NCBI GenBank assembly: GCA_905250885.1
Contig: CAJNOQ010002548.1
Coordinates: 1 to 23,795, forward strand
DNA from: Didymodactylos carnosus
Lineage: Eukaryota > Rotifera > Eurotatoria > Philodinida > Philodinidae
Length of the DNA stretch: 23,795 nt
Reading direction: 5' to 3'
Each line of letters starts with the position of its first letter. Position 1 is the first letter of the stretch. Positions 9,940-19,859 of this stretch are shown here, piece after piece. The notes below the pieces were generated by a model, which did no database searches, had not been told where the DNA came from, and saw only the letters and a program-made list of their open reading frames with translations. Made by a program: the position numbers and the translations under genes.

Positions 9940-10680
9940 TTAATCGACGTTACGCTAGTTTGTGTGGGATATGTTTACTTTTATAAACCCTAAAGTTTTT
10001 GGATATGTACCCCGATAGTATGATCTATCCAAATAAATGACATGTTTAAGGTAAAGTCTGAATTATTTGTAGTAAAAAAGAGACGGGACCATTTTCTCGA
10101 GAGATCGTAAAAAGGCTAAATTGGAAGAAATGGGTTACTTGAGCACTGCGGGAAACAATAAAAAGTAACTTAAGTAGTAAATTTTAAAATAGCTGACTTC
10201 TTTCAGCCTCGCGAGCAAGAAAAAATTATATAAAAAAAATTGTAAATTGTATTTTTCAAAATACAAAGGAGAAAAACTATTCAACTTTTCGAAACACGGA
10301 TTTTTCCCGATTTCGAAACCCTCAGAGTATTTCGAATTTTTCTCCGTGGAAACGTACACTGTGAAGGCTAAAAAGGTGATATTATTAATCAGAGTGAAAT
10401 TTTCTAGCGGATGACGTATAAGGAAGCCAAAAATAAAATAGAGCTCGAACTTCGAATTAGCGGCATGTTAATTATTTTAACGATGAATCTGGGTTTCGTT
10501 GAATAACTGTATTTATTCTCACATTTGTCTACAATTTAAGAAACGCATTCCAAATTAGCGTGTCCTAATCAGCAAAAACAATAACTTGAATCACAGGTGA
10601 TGGATATAATCTGTACTGATTTTTAGTCTAAATCAGTGGAAAATGTTTTTCTCACATCGGTCGGATTTTGATTTTCTTTG
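9940..10680. other. AT-rich spacer, no gene identified
   Basis: Only chance frames are present. TTTTCTTTGCAG at 10671-10682 resembles a splice acceptor just ahead of the reverse transcriptase remnant. Confidence 0.4.
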
Positions 10681-10682
10681 CA

Positions 10683-11066
10683 GACTCTCAAAGTCCAGTT
10701 ATGCCGCATTTTCCAACCACATCACTTAACACAGATAAGTTAGGAAAAGAGCTCATTGCATATCCCGATAGCGACTTTACAACATATTTATTAACTGGTG
10801 TAAGAGAATGATTTCATACTGGCATCAGATCTTTACCAGAAAAACCATACGCACGTAAAAACTTACGTTTTTCAATCAAAAAACCTGAAATAGTCACAAA
10901 GTTACTAAAGGAAGGCATTTGGAAGGTCTACACTGTTGGTCCTCTTGATATTCTGCCATGGAAGATATATCGAGTAAATCCGCTAGGACTAAAGGCGAAT
11001 ATTTTAATAAGGGAGCGTTTCAAAATATATTCCGATCGGTCGTTAGTCCTTTATTCCGTTCCTTAG
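10683..11066 (+). pseudogene. DIRS-like reverse transcriptase N-terminal fragment
   Basis: A single plus-strand frame from about 10683 to the TAG at 11064, broken only by a TGA at 10809, reads ...TDKLGKELIAYPDSDFTTYL, then LLTGVRE, stop, FHTGIRSLPEKPYARKNLRF, then KKPEIVTKLLKEGI, TVGPLDILPW and YRVNPLGLKAN. This follows the order known from DIRS-type elements just before the reverse transcriptase palm. There, L..ELx.YPDxxFVxYLxxGxxxGFxIG is followed by NL.SA..NPEVV...L..E...G...GPF and a SPLGV box. The catalytic YxDD region and the tyrosine recombinase are absent, so this is a short 5' remnant of the pol gene. Identification rests on motif order read by eye. I am fairly confident of the family and certain that it is not functional. 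Confidence 0.65.
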
Positions 11067-11154
11067 GTCGATATAGTTATAATACAACATAATTTAGAAT
11101 TGGTTTATATGTAACTACCCAAGTAAGCAAAAATTTACTGAAGACGACCGTCAT

Positions 11155-11331
11155 GACTAGTCCGAAATGTCCTTTTAACTTGTCATGACGAGTCTGGAAT
11201 GTCCCTGTGACCCGTCAGGACTAGTCCAGTTTTTAAAAACTGTCATGATATGCCGTCCAGGCTAGTCTGAAATGTCTGATTTATCCATCGTGACTAGTCT
11301 ATTTTGTCTGATGAACACGTCCAGACTAGTC
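11155..11331 (+). repeat. Diverged 32-bp minisatellite based on GACTAGTC
   Basis: The palindrome GACTAGTC or a one-base variant starts at 11155, 11187, 11219, 11260, 11292 and 11324. The spacing is 32, 32, 41, 32 and 32 bp. A typical unit reads GACTAGTCtgAAATGTCtg followed by about 14 less conserved bases, usually ending in a cGTCat-like segment. Two further units at 11650 and 11682 are again exactly 32 bp apart, so the array may originally have covered the interval between them. Confidence 0.8.
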
Positions 11332-11339
11332 AAAATTAA

Positions 11340-11990
11340 AAAATGGTCATAGTTAAAATTCTGTACTGTACGCTCGAACGTGTACGCCGTTTGTCAAAAG
11401 GACGGACGGGTGTTGCAGATGGGATCTTGTTACAAGTCTCAGACGGTCGGCTATCAAAATGGTCCGGATGAGTAAACTGACGCACGACAGGGCGCTCGTT
11501 TCACAGTGGTCCGTCTGTGTTAACCAAGGGGCGTGCGGCAGGACGTCAGTCTCGGACTTAATGAAGATATTTGACCTTAGTTATCTAAACTGAACGTCCG
11601 TTTGTAACAGGTGACGCTCGCCTGCGATGACATCCGAGCACTACGTCTTGACTACTCTGTTTTGTTTGTAACTCCGATTTCGACTAGTCAGAATCAAAAA
11701 AAAATGACGTGAAAATTTCTTTGACCTGGGTTAGAACTATTCACCGTCTCCCACAAGAAATAGACGCGTACAGTAGACGGTTCATAGACGTTACATCCAT
11801 TTAAGTTTTTCTTTTTGTAACAGCCTAGACACATTCCTGTTAAAATAAAAACTGATCGATCGATTGGTCGTCTAGCACCTCGTCCTGGAAGAATACTTCT
11901 ACGCCCGGTTCGGATAAACATGCTGACGTACATCAGTCGCCCACATATTTTGGACAGCAAACAAATTAAGCGCCCGTCTTAGACTAGGTC
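11340..11990. repeat. CpG-rich continuation of the minisatellite block
   Basis: This stretch is richer in CG and CGTC/GACG words than the rest of the window, and carries two clear units at 11650-11657 and 11682-11689. The remainder shares short words (GTCCG, GACG, CGTTTGTAAC-like) but no regular period I could fix by eye. The minus-strand frame at 11694-11960 lies in it and looks like chance. No gene is called. Confidence 0.4.
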
Positions 11991-12076
11991 TTTGACTGTA
12001 GGTCTATGAAAAAATCTAAGTTTTTCTATATAGATCATGAATCTACAATACTTTCTTTGCTTCTTTTATTTGCAGC

Positions 12077-12308
12077 TTATGTACAATCTGTTCATCCATC
12101 GTTTGATATTACGCAATCATTTTTCTGTAATGCAATTTCCTTGAAGTGTAGACATCTACGTGAACAAAAAGTAAAGGGAGCAGGTGGTGGCGGAAGCAAT
12201 ACTACGAAATCAACAACAGCCAATTCATCAGAACGAACAATAATAAATGATGGATCAGAAGAAGAGAATTCTGGAGCAAATAAAGAAAATATAGATAGAC
12301 AAGAATAA
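12077..12308 (+). CDS. Possible terminal exon with Gly/Ser/Asn-rich C-terminus
   Basis: CTTCTTTTATTTGCAG (ending 12076) is a good splice acceptor. After it the frame AYVQSVHPSFDITQSFFCN..., ISLKCRHLREQKVKGAGGGG, ... and ANKENIDRQE stays open to TAA 12308. The AATAAA overlapping the stop could serve polyadenylation. The second half is low-complexity and polar. I recognise no domain. The ATG at 12006 lies upstream of the acceptor and may be irrelevant. If this is a real exon, its upstream partner has not been identified. The minisatellite lies directly to the left. Confidence 0.3.
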
Positions 12309-12454
12309 ATACACAAGAATTGAAGCTTCAGTAGTTTTTCTTGTTTGTATTTGCTACAAAAATAGAAATTATTTTTGTTCTTTTATTATGTCACAGATAA
12401 GAAAAATATTGAACAGCAACAACGGTAACAATAAAAGAACCGGTGAAAACTTAT

Positions 12455-12737
12455 CGAATCCAACAACTTATATAGAGGACGGCCGATTGCATACTGCTTA
12501 GGCTTGTATGATACATATTCCTTCATAGATCATCAAAGTGATATTTTTAGAAATAAATTGCTATTTACTTCAAACGATTTTTCTCTATTTATGATGCCTA
12601 CTCTTAGGACTTAACAGAGGCGCCGACAACGCCTTCTAACAGTAAATTCATCAAAAAGAAGGCACTTTGCACACCAATTAACATCATCAGTTACAGAGCC
12701 GATGCTTGTACCGACAATACATGATGCCTCGAGCTAG
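12455..12737 (+). other. Coding-like islands of unknown origin
   Basis: Two short plus-strand frames look more like coding sequence than chance. One, at about 12455-12615, encodes LIESNNLYRGRPIAYCLGLY... A second, at about 12616-12737, follows the acceptor-like TTAACAG and encodes RRRQRLLTVNSSKRRHFAHQ... and MLVPTIHDAS. Neither has a start, and I recognise no family. They may be exons or debris of the gene that ends at 12308, or of a mobile element. Confidence 0.2.
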
Positions 12738-12739
12738 TA

Positions 12740-13211
12740 GAGAGGAAAGGAGATAATCAGTATTCCTACATCAGTATTCATACATGTGGTAGACGAAAGG
12801 AAAAAGAAGTATATAATGATTAGTGTCCTGTGAGATAGAACGACAAGAACAGCCGAAACACTTTCATCTGATCTTTGCTTTGGAACGAAATATATATGTT
12901 GCGATTGTGGTGATGGTGTACTGTACTAAGAATTCTATTCAATTCTCTCTTGCTAAAGTTCGCCTAAACAGTCTTTTACATCAAAGACATATCACACGGA
13001 GTAAATACAAAAACGTGTTGTTTGAAATTAATGATAGTATGAATTGTTACTGACGAACGAAACAAATCCAATAAAATATTATTAAAATGCAAAGCCGCAA
13101 CGAAAAGAACAAAACTAAAAAATTTTATTTTTTACCCTCCGAGTGAAATATTAAAAAATGATAATGGACAAAATTATATTTTCTCAACAAATAAAAAAAG
13201 CTTAAGGTCTG
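12740..13211. other. Spacer without recognisable genes
   Basis: Only short chance frames are present, and the sequence is AT-rich towards 13200. Confidence 0.4.
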
Positions 13212-13442
13212 CACAGTAAAAAATATTGTGTCGCAGTTCCTGTGAGAAAAATATTCTTAAAATCGAATAAGAGATCCAAAATACTTAATTCTACCGTTTT
13301 CTCTATGGTAGGAATACCCAGCGGAATGTGTCGCAGCCTCAATGGAAAAAATGTGTCGCAAGTGGCTCCCGGTGCCGCAGATGAGTATGTCGCAGAATAT
13401 GTCTCAATTTGCGACACATGCGACACATTATTTTTTAGTGTG
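13212..13442. mobile_element. 231-bp terminal-inverted-repeat element with internal TGTCGCA repeats
   Basis: The left end CACAGTAAAAAATATTG, continuing TGTCGCA, is the inverted match of the right end TGCGACACATTATTTTTTAGTGTG. That is 22 of 24 positions. Inside, ATGTGTCGCA-like words occur about four times in direct orientation and twice inverted near the right end. No protein is encoded, so this is a non-autonomous MITE-like element. Flanks read TCTG and TGAA, so a target duplication is not evident beyond a possible TG, and the superfamily is not assigned. Confidence 0.7.
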
Positions 13443-13612
13443 TGAAAAACTGGCTTCTCGAAAAAGGTTTACTTTCCGATTAAAAAGCAAATAGAAAATT
13501 AGTTTTAGTGTATAAGAAAATAGAGGAAATATTTTTGATCAAAATGAGATATCTCCCAGCTCTGAATGATTATTCAATTAAGACTTATGACAGTTTTGGT
13601 AAAAGCCCTAAA

Positions 13613-14040
13613 ACATGCATCAGATACTGGCGCCACCAAATCTCGAAAGCGACTTTGATCTTAATACCATTTCGTAGCTGCAAAATTTCTCGGTAATGAA
13701 ACATAGCAGAGAGCTCGGGAAGGTCTTAAATTGAAGCTGACACATGTAACTAGAGGCTAATAGAGCCCGATTTTTGATATTCGGTCTAGATTTGTTATTA
13801 GAAAAACATCTTTATCAAAGTTTATGAGACTTTTTCCAATTTTGGACTTTTGACGCTGACCATTATTTTGAACGGTAAAATATCAAAAATCCGACTCTAT
13901 TAGCCGCTATTCACATGTGTTTTCGTCAATTTAAGACCTACCCGAACTCTCCACAACGCTGTTACGGAGAAATCCGGGAGCTACGAACAGCCTCATTTTG
14001 GTCATCGCTGTGGCGACATCTCACAAAACATGCATGATGG
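13613..14040. mobile_element. Palindromic foldback/MITE-like element, copy B
   Basis: This is a second imperfect palindrome. GTAGCTGCAAAATTTCTCGG at 13674-13693 faces an inverted GAGAAATCCGGGAGCTAC ending at 13984. The outer parts share ACATGCAT words at 13613 and 14028. Read on the plus strand it aligns with the reverse complement of copy A through the whole unit (for example GAGAGCTCGGGAAG, AAGCTGACACATGT, GAAAAACATCTTTAT). It has no coding capacity. Confidence 0.75.
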
Positions 14041-14131
14041 AGCTAAACAAAAAATTTAATTACCATACTTTCACAAGATCAACATCTCCTGAAATTTTAG
14101 TTAAGATCGGGCTTATAGTTTCAGAGATAGG

Positions 14132-14146
14132 TTTCTGACGGGGGGG
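14132..14146 (+). repeat. Shared motif TTTCTGACGGGGGGG near copy B
   Basis: It is identical to 9925-9939, here about 95 bp right of the palindrome, followed by one more G. It may be part of the same repeat family or an older element. Confidence 0.6.
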
Positions 14147-14149
14147 GCT

Positions 14150-14646
14150 GGGCCTTAAAGTAGACACTTTAAAAAAAGAACAACTCATTGCGACGCCAAC
14201 TTTTCGTGGATTTATAGGTTTTCGACCATGCTCTACAAGGTGAGGCTACTTAGAAAAAAATCGGAAATAGTCATTGAGCTTGGCTTGTCGTGTTTTATGT
14301 GTAATGGCTCCTAGAAATACATGAAAAATTTTAAAACATCACTAAATAAGGAATGTGAAGAATGCAAGAAACATGCCAAAAAATAATAAATGCTTTTGTT
14401 CTTTTAACGTGCAAACTATGTTTAAATTATTTAATTTTCATATTATGGTAGATATTTGTTTTAGATGAGTGTGCGTCCATACACCTATGGACGTTCTGTT
14501 TTTTCAAAATAACTCACGTATGACTCAGGAATACAGAAGGAAAGAAATAAAATGAAGCTGAAAAAATTGAAAATTTTATATTTTCCTTTTTCTTTTCATT
14601 CTGAGAGCTACTGTTGTTGTTGTTGTTCTCAACGAAGGAGAGTATC
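14150..14646. other. Region upstream of the USP gene
   Basis: No gene is evident. It holds an 8-bp-arm hairpin CGTCCATA-CACC-TATGGACG at 14474-14493 and a short (TTG)n tract near 14612. The USP promoter is presumably here, but no TATA box or other element can be singled out. Confidence 0.4.
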
Positions 14647-17082
14647 ATGACAATTTGTATGTATAGTATCGTTTGAAAAACAACGGAACTTCTGTTTTAA
14701 CATGCCTTCCAATCATGATCAACGATATAATAGTACAAGATCTAGTCAAGAATGTATGTTATGTGATATTGAGATTTGATACAACATTTGATCTTCAATT
14801 TTGCTTTTCTAGGTTTAGTCAATACTGTATCGAATCCAGGACTTTCACCAACTCTATGCACTGCCAGCGGAGCAAATAATCGTCAAATAAAAGATTCCTA
14901 TTCAAGTTCACCTGATAAAGAAATATTAGCATTCAAAGTATGCAAAACGCAGCGATCAAAAAGCGATATCATATTTGTTGCAATGTGTTCTACACACACA
15001 CTTAAACAGCTAAAAGAACGAATTATTCATAATTCCAGTTGGTATCCTCTCACGTTCAACGATATAGTATTAACAGTATTCAGCAATATAGAAAACACTT
15101 GGATTGATGTAAAAAATGATAACGATAATGAACAATTATTAAATCTGAATTTACATCATAACGATTATATTAATGTCGAAAAATTAGAAACAAAATCGAA
15201 TCGATTAATCACAGATTATTCTAAATCATCCATAACTACAATTTCACAATCTCAAAAAAAGTTTAAATTTAAACTTTGTGAAAAAGTTTTTATGATGGAA
15301 AATTACATTGTACTAATTGATATACCAGCAACATCCACAATCATGTGGTTAAAACAAAAATCGAGTGAAAGATTGCAACTGTATATTAGTAATCTCTATA
15401 TAAATTTATTTGTTTACGACGACGAAAAAAATATGTGGACAAAATTTGATTCTACTGTAGACGATTGTACATTGGAAGAATTACATTTTAAAAACCATAA
15501 ATTTATATGTATTGAAACAGAGAATGATCATTCTCGTATTAAAACTAAAACAAATGAAAATTATCTTTATACACCCGGTTTATGTGGATTAACAAATATT
15601 GGTAACACATGTTATATGAACAGTGCATTACAATGTCTTAGTAATATACCTCAATTAACTGAATATTATCGTAATTTATCAGTAACTAATAATGAACAAT
15701 CAATTATCAATGTTTATTCTAAATTATTAAAACAAATGTGGTCCGGTCAATTTTCTTATGTTAAACCAAAACAATTAAAAAATATTATTAGTCAATATGC
15801 ACCAATATTTACCGATAATAGACAAAAAGATTCACATGAATTTATGAATTTTTTATTAAATGCATTACATCAAGAACAAACATCATCAATAATAAGTCAA
15901 TTATTTCATGGTCAAATAGCATCCACTGTGACATGTTTAACTTGTCAAAAAATAGAAATAAAACATGAACTATTTAATTTTTTATCATTGTCTATAAATC
16001 AAAAACAAATATTTGAAATTCATTATTTTCAATTAAATGGTAATCAAGAACAATTCCTTATTGACATATCAATTCAACATACAACAACCATATCAATATT
16101 AATTGATGAATTTATTTGTATGTATAATCCAAATTTAAATAAAGAACAATTATTACCAGTTACATTAGATAAAAATTGTATTAAATATCGTTATAAATTT
16201 TTTGATTATTTAATAGATATTACTAAAAATCAATTATCTCTCCTTCAATTACCATTAATAATCAATTCAAATGAACAAACATATATTTCCTGTTTATTTA
16301 TGGATATTGATACAAAAAATTCATTTCGTCCACCAATATTTTTGTTACGATCAAAATATATGTGTCGGACAATAGATTTTAAACAACAAATAAATAAATT
16401 ATTAAATCATTTAGAAACAACAATTAATAAATCTAAAATTGACTATAAACTCTATTGGACAAATCTCTACGGAAAAAAATTTAATTTAAATTTGAATGAA
16501 GATGAATTACTATCGGATATTGATACAATTACAATTGGACTTAAAAATATATTGACACAAAAATATCAATTTAAACAGGATAAAAAATTTAGATCATTAA
16601 CACCATCATTTGTATCTACAAGTTTAACATTAGATAAATTATTAGAAAATTTTTTTAAAGAAGATTTTCTCAATGATGATTATTATTGTTCAAAGTGTAT
16701 AAAAATGACACAATGTAAACAAAAATCGAATCTATGTCTAACATTACCACCTGTTATTATTATACAATTAAAACGATTTACATACAATGATTATTCAAAT
16801 GAAAAAATTAATTCTTTTATTGAATATCCAATTTATAATTTGAATCTTAATCAATATTTAATAAAAGAAACGAATAATGATAAATGTCTCTATGATTTAA
16901 TTGCTGTTTTAAATCATAATGGAAATTTATCTTTTGGTCATTATATAACTTATGCCAAAAATAATATAACACAACGGTGGTATTCATTCAACGATAGTTA
17001 TCTACAAGAAATTGAGGAAAAGAATTTGATAACTGCCGATGCGTATATTTTAGTCTATATCAAACAACAAACAAAATCGTAA
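14647..17082 (+). CDS. Ubiquitin carboxyl-terminal hydrolase, USP4/11/15-like, two-exon model
   Basis: This is a cysteine protease that removes ubiquitin from proteins. The long frame starts after a TGA at 14770 with no ATG before residue 70, so it must be spliced. ATG ACA ATT T at 14647-14656 is followed by GTATGT, and TTGCTTTTCTAG ends at 14812. Joining 14647-14656 to 14813-17082 restores the frame and gives 759 residues starting MTICLVNTVSN. In that numbering, two ubiquitin-like regions lie at about 40-128 and 153-240. The Cys box is GLTNIGNTCYMNS with C270, the His box FGHYIT with H713, and the Asp is D731 in SFNDSY. Paired CxxC motifs at 378/381 (CLTC) and 629/632 (CSKC) form the zinc ribbon. 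A long insert separates the two halves, as in USP4/11/15. No DUSP domain was found upstream, so the N-terminus is either short or partly missing. Codons are strongly A/T-ending. All catalytic residues are present, so activity is likely. Confidence 0.93.
14657..14812 (+). other. Predicted 156-bp intron of the USP gene
   Basis: The donor GTATGT and the acceptor TTGCTTTTCTAG, behind a pyrimidine tract, give canonical GT-AG ends. The split codon T|GT and the total of 2,280 coding bases (760 codons with stop) fit exactly. A longer first exon in another position would be the alternative. Confidence 0.6.
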
Positions 17083-18572
17083 GATAGTCCAACTAACAAG
17101 GGAAGGATTCTAAATTGCAAATCGTTTTCTAGATGGAACTAGGTGGATTATATGTAACCTTCCTCCCAGAATAGAAGGCCATCCTATGTTAGAAGACTAC
17201 CACTGAGACAATTCTGTAAAATCCATATTAGAAGGCCATGGCCTTCTAATACAATCATGCCACTTTTTCGAAAACTTTTCAACATTTGACTTCCAGCAAA
17301 CATGATAATTGTGCATATTTTCGGTCTTGACTCTTGGAATTATCGCCCGGCAGTTGTGACAGACGTAGAAAGTATGGCTCTTCTTTATTAATTGTCCTTT
17401 TATCGAGTAACCCTAAACATAGAACATAGGGCAAAGTAATCGATTCAGTATCGCGCCCAATTGCATTACGCTCAGATCGATAGACAGTAAGTATATTATC
17501 CCTCATAATTGATGTTGATGAACAGGAGATGCCAGAAGCGCAGGGAAGAGGAAAAAGTCAATAGCGCCCAATATACAACAGCTTAATGGTCTAATTTCTA
17601 CAACATTTTCACATTCAATCAGCGTACCCACTCTTTTGGGAAAGTTTCCTACGCTCTTGAGTTTTATTTTGAAAAACTAAGGCCTATGGACTATAGACAG
17701 TTTTGCATCGTCTACAAAATGGCTGATTCAGAAAAAAATTTGAATTTGATCCCTGGTTTTCCGATGATCCAGTTTTCAGAAAAACGGTTAACAAAAGTTT
17801 AATGCAACTCCGATGTTCATATCTTGAGTCGGCGTCATCAATTACATATAGTCCATCTAGTTTCATCGAACGAACGATTTGCAACTTGGAGCTCTTCCCT
17901 CATGAGTAAACATTTCTCATTTATTTCGTTCAAGATATTTGATATTTTAAACTATTGAAAATATTATAACAAATATAAATCGCATTCGTTGAAGATTACC
18001 GTTCAGAAAACAGGCTGAATGAAAAACTTTCGGAAACTGACCTATAATGAGATCTAACTCGAGATAAAAAGTGCAATGTAAGAAATAAGAATTGAATACT
18101 AAACTTCCTACTTCATGTATAGAAAATTGAATTGAGATGAAATAGTTTCTTTGGTTGGCTTTTATTTCGTTATTTCAGAAAGACAGAAACTGTGTGTTAA
18201 GTACAATCGTTCTTATATTTTTTGTCCATACGTATGTCGACTATTTCGAATCAAATGACTTTGCTTATTTTTCTGTTATCTTTTGTATCAAATTCCCACA
18301 AGTAATAGGAGACCAGCTGATGTTTTATTTTGTTCGCCAATTCAAAACCTTAAGGGTGGTCTTATATGAAGATCACGTTTATCCTCATCGTTCATGACCC
18401 AAATTGTCTTAAAGTCATCTTTATATGCTGAAAGTGAACTTTTAAGTCTATTTTCGAATTTACTCGTTCTCTTTATTCCGCAAAAAAAGCTACAACTTTT
18501 GGTAGCGAAGTAGAACAGCTATTTTAAGATGATGAATGTCATTTCAACTCCCTGCCAGTCCAGCCTCATAGC
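17083..18572. other. Spacer downstream of the USP gene
   Basis: No gene is supported. A minus-strand frame at 17279-17506 and a plus-strand frame at 18155-18397 have acceptable composition but no recognisable family, and the second begins before a TTATTTCAG acceptor-like site. AGAAGGCCAT words recur at about 17175 and 17231. Confidence 0.4.
17227..17250. repeat. Perfect 24-bp palindrome
   Basis: ATTAGAAGGCC-AT-GGCCTTCTAAT is exactly self-complementary, with no spacer beyond the central AT. A half-site AGAAGGCCAT occurs 50 bp to the left, in GAATAGAAGGCCATCC, so it may be the remnant of a repeat family. Confidence 0.8.
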
Positions 18573-18688
18573 CCCAATGGGATATATCCCATTCGGGATA
18601 TAAAAATATATCCTGATCGAGCTATGATAGCCTGATCAGGATATATATCCCATTCGGATATAATATATATCCTCTTTGGGATATAGCG
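18573..18688. repeat. GATATATCC palindromic repeat, two tandem units
   Basis: GGATATATCCCATTCGGGATA (about 18590) recurs with small changes about 60 bp later as GGATATATATCCCATTCGG. Each unit contains self-complementary GGATATATCC cores, giving several overlapping hairpins. The block stands out from its surroundings. Confidence 0.7.
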
Positions 18689-18903
18689 AGCGTGAGAGAG
18701 AGCTTGTACTCATAAACAAAACAATGGTTCCGTTCCTTCCATGCTGACTAACTGTTTGATTTTATTCAATATAAGTGGAAAACCTTTTTGTTTTACAAAT
18801 AACGAAAAACATCGTTTCTTTTTTTTTGATTAACATACAATAAAAAAACTGTTTTAGTTTTATTCGGAACTAAACAAACTGTTGTTCAGTAAGTAACTGA
18901 ATG

Positions 18904-19340
18904 TTATGGTGAACGTCGAATTTTTAAATTTTCAGATTGCAGTTGAACACCTAATTTAACTAGTGGAATGAGTTGGTTAAGACTGGTGGCGATTGATTCT
19001 AATGCTGCTGGTCGATTATGGTCCGATGTTAACGACATTTCTTGTAAATGTAACTTTCTTTTTTCAACTTCAACAATTGCACTGATATTATCTTCTTTTT
19101 CAATTTTTCTTTTTTTTTGGTTGAAAGATGGAGTGCTTTCATTTTCTGCATAATTATGATCACGTGAAATATTTCGACGAGTAGGAATAGCAGTTGTTGT
19201 TTGTTGTATAGGAAGATCAGAGAGAATACGACGAGAAGTGGTAGACGAAGAAGAGGCTGACGTTTGTTTTAAAGGTTGTGGTTGCATGGGTGGATCAATT
19301 TCAATATCACCTGCTATCAATTCTTGTGACTGCTGCGTTT
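18904..19340 (-). CDS. Terminal exon of a Myb/SANT-associated (Harbinger-type) protein, tentative
   Basis: The frame is open from an acceptor-like AAACGCAG (near 19345) to the stop at 18904. It encodes QQSQELIAGDIEIDPP..., a Ser/Thr/Gln-rich segment, a basic patch FNQKKRKIEKEDN and an amphipathic C-terminal part: VEVEKRKLHLQEM, then ALESIATSLNQLIPLVKLG. This arrangement of a polar linker, a KKRK nuclear-localisation-like patch and a C-terminal helix is common in the DNA-binding partner proteins of PIF/Harbinger transposons and in NAIF1-type host proteins. The N-terminal trihelix domain itself is not seen. Context supports the call, since a Harbinger transposase fragment lies immediately upstream on the same strand. 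The start codon is unknown. Confidence 0.35.
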
Positions 19341-19437
19341 AACAAAGTCACATTTTCACTGAGATATTTGCTAGAAAGCGTTATGATTATGACAGAGATT
19401 ACTCAAGCACAATAAACGAACTGAAAACTAAATTTTA

Positions 19438-19777
19438 TCCTCATTTTCAGATGGTGTTTTAATTCCAATTTGAGTACAATCGATAACACCGACAACTCGA
19501 GGAAATTTAGACAATTCATAAATCCTTGTTTTATTTCATCCAGTTCGTTGACTGTGCCTGGAAATTTAATTGTTTGTGAAACAAAATCTGCCAAGATCGT
19601 TGATATGTCTTTCATAACGAGACTGACTGACGATCGACTAATTCCATGTACGTCTCCATCGACGTAAAAAATGAACGTAAATGAAAAAACGTGAATGAAG
19701 ACGTAGCAATACCTCAAAGAGCTTGTTTCTGTAGTGTTAATAGTTTGATATGCGAAAATTTGTTTCGATTGATTCAT
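19438..19777 (-). pseudogene. PIF/Harbinger transposase, 5' half, decayed
   Basis: The minus strand encodes, in order, LQKQAL (stop) GIATSSF, then after a shift DGDVHGISRSSVSLVMKDIS, then QTIKFPGTVNELDEIKQGF, and after another shift near 19512 KFPRVVGVIDCTQIGIKTP followed by SENED. This is the conserved order in Harbinger DDE nucleases: the helix-turn-helix-like G.SRSSVS segment, P.T..E...I..GF, then VVG.IDCT with the first catalytic Asp. Homology stops where a splice donor is expected (GAG|gataaa, no GT). At least two frameshifts and one stop make it non-functional. The missing 3' half is matched by the plus-strand fragment at 21361-21905. Confidence 0.8.
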
Positions 19778-19859
19778 ACAGATAATTGCTAGCTACCTAA
19801 CAGATATCTGGACAATAACTATGAAATGAAGTAGGAAGGGGTAGGATTTCGAAGTCTTT

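Noticed and set aside
10135..10359. Phe/Leu/Tyr-rich minus-strand frame
   Set aside because: It is explained by AT-rich composition, with no motif or splice context.
12092..12316. Minus-strand frame with a PPPPPAP segment
   Set aside because: It is the antisense shadow of the Gly/Ser-rich plus-strand frame ending at 12308.
14673..14879. Overlapping 68-codon plus-strand frame
   Set aside because: It lies over the predicted USP intron and in a different frame from the USP coding sequence.
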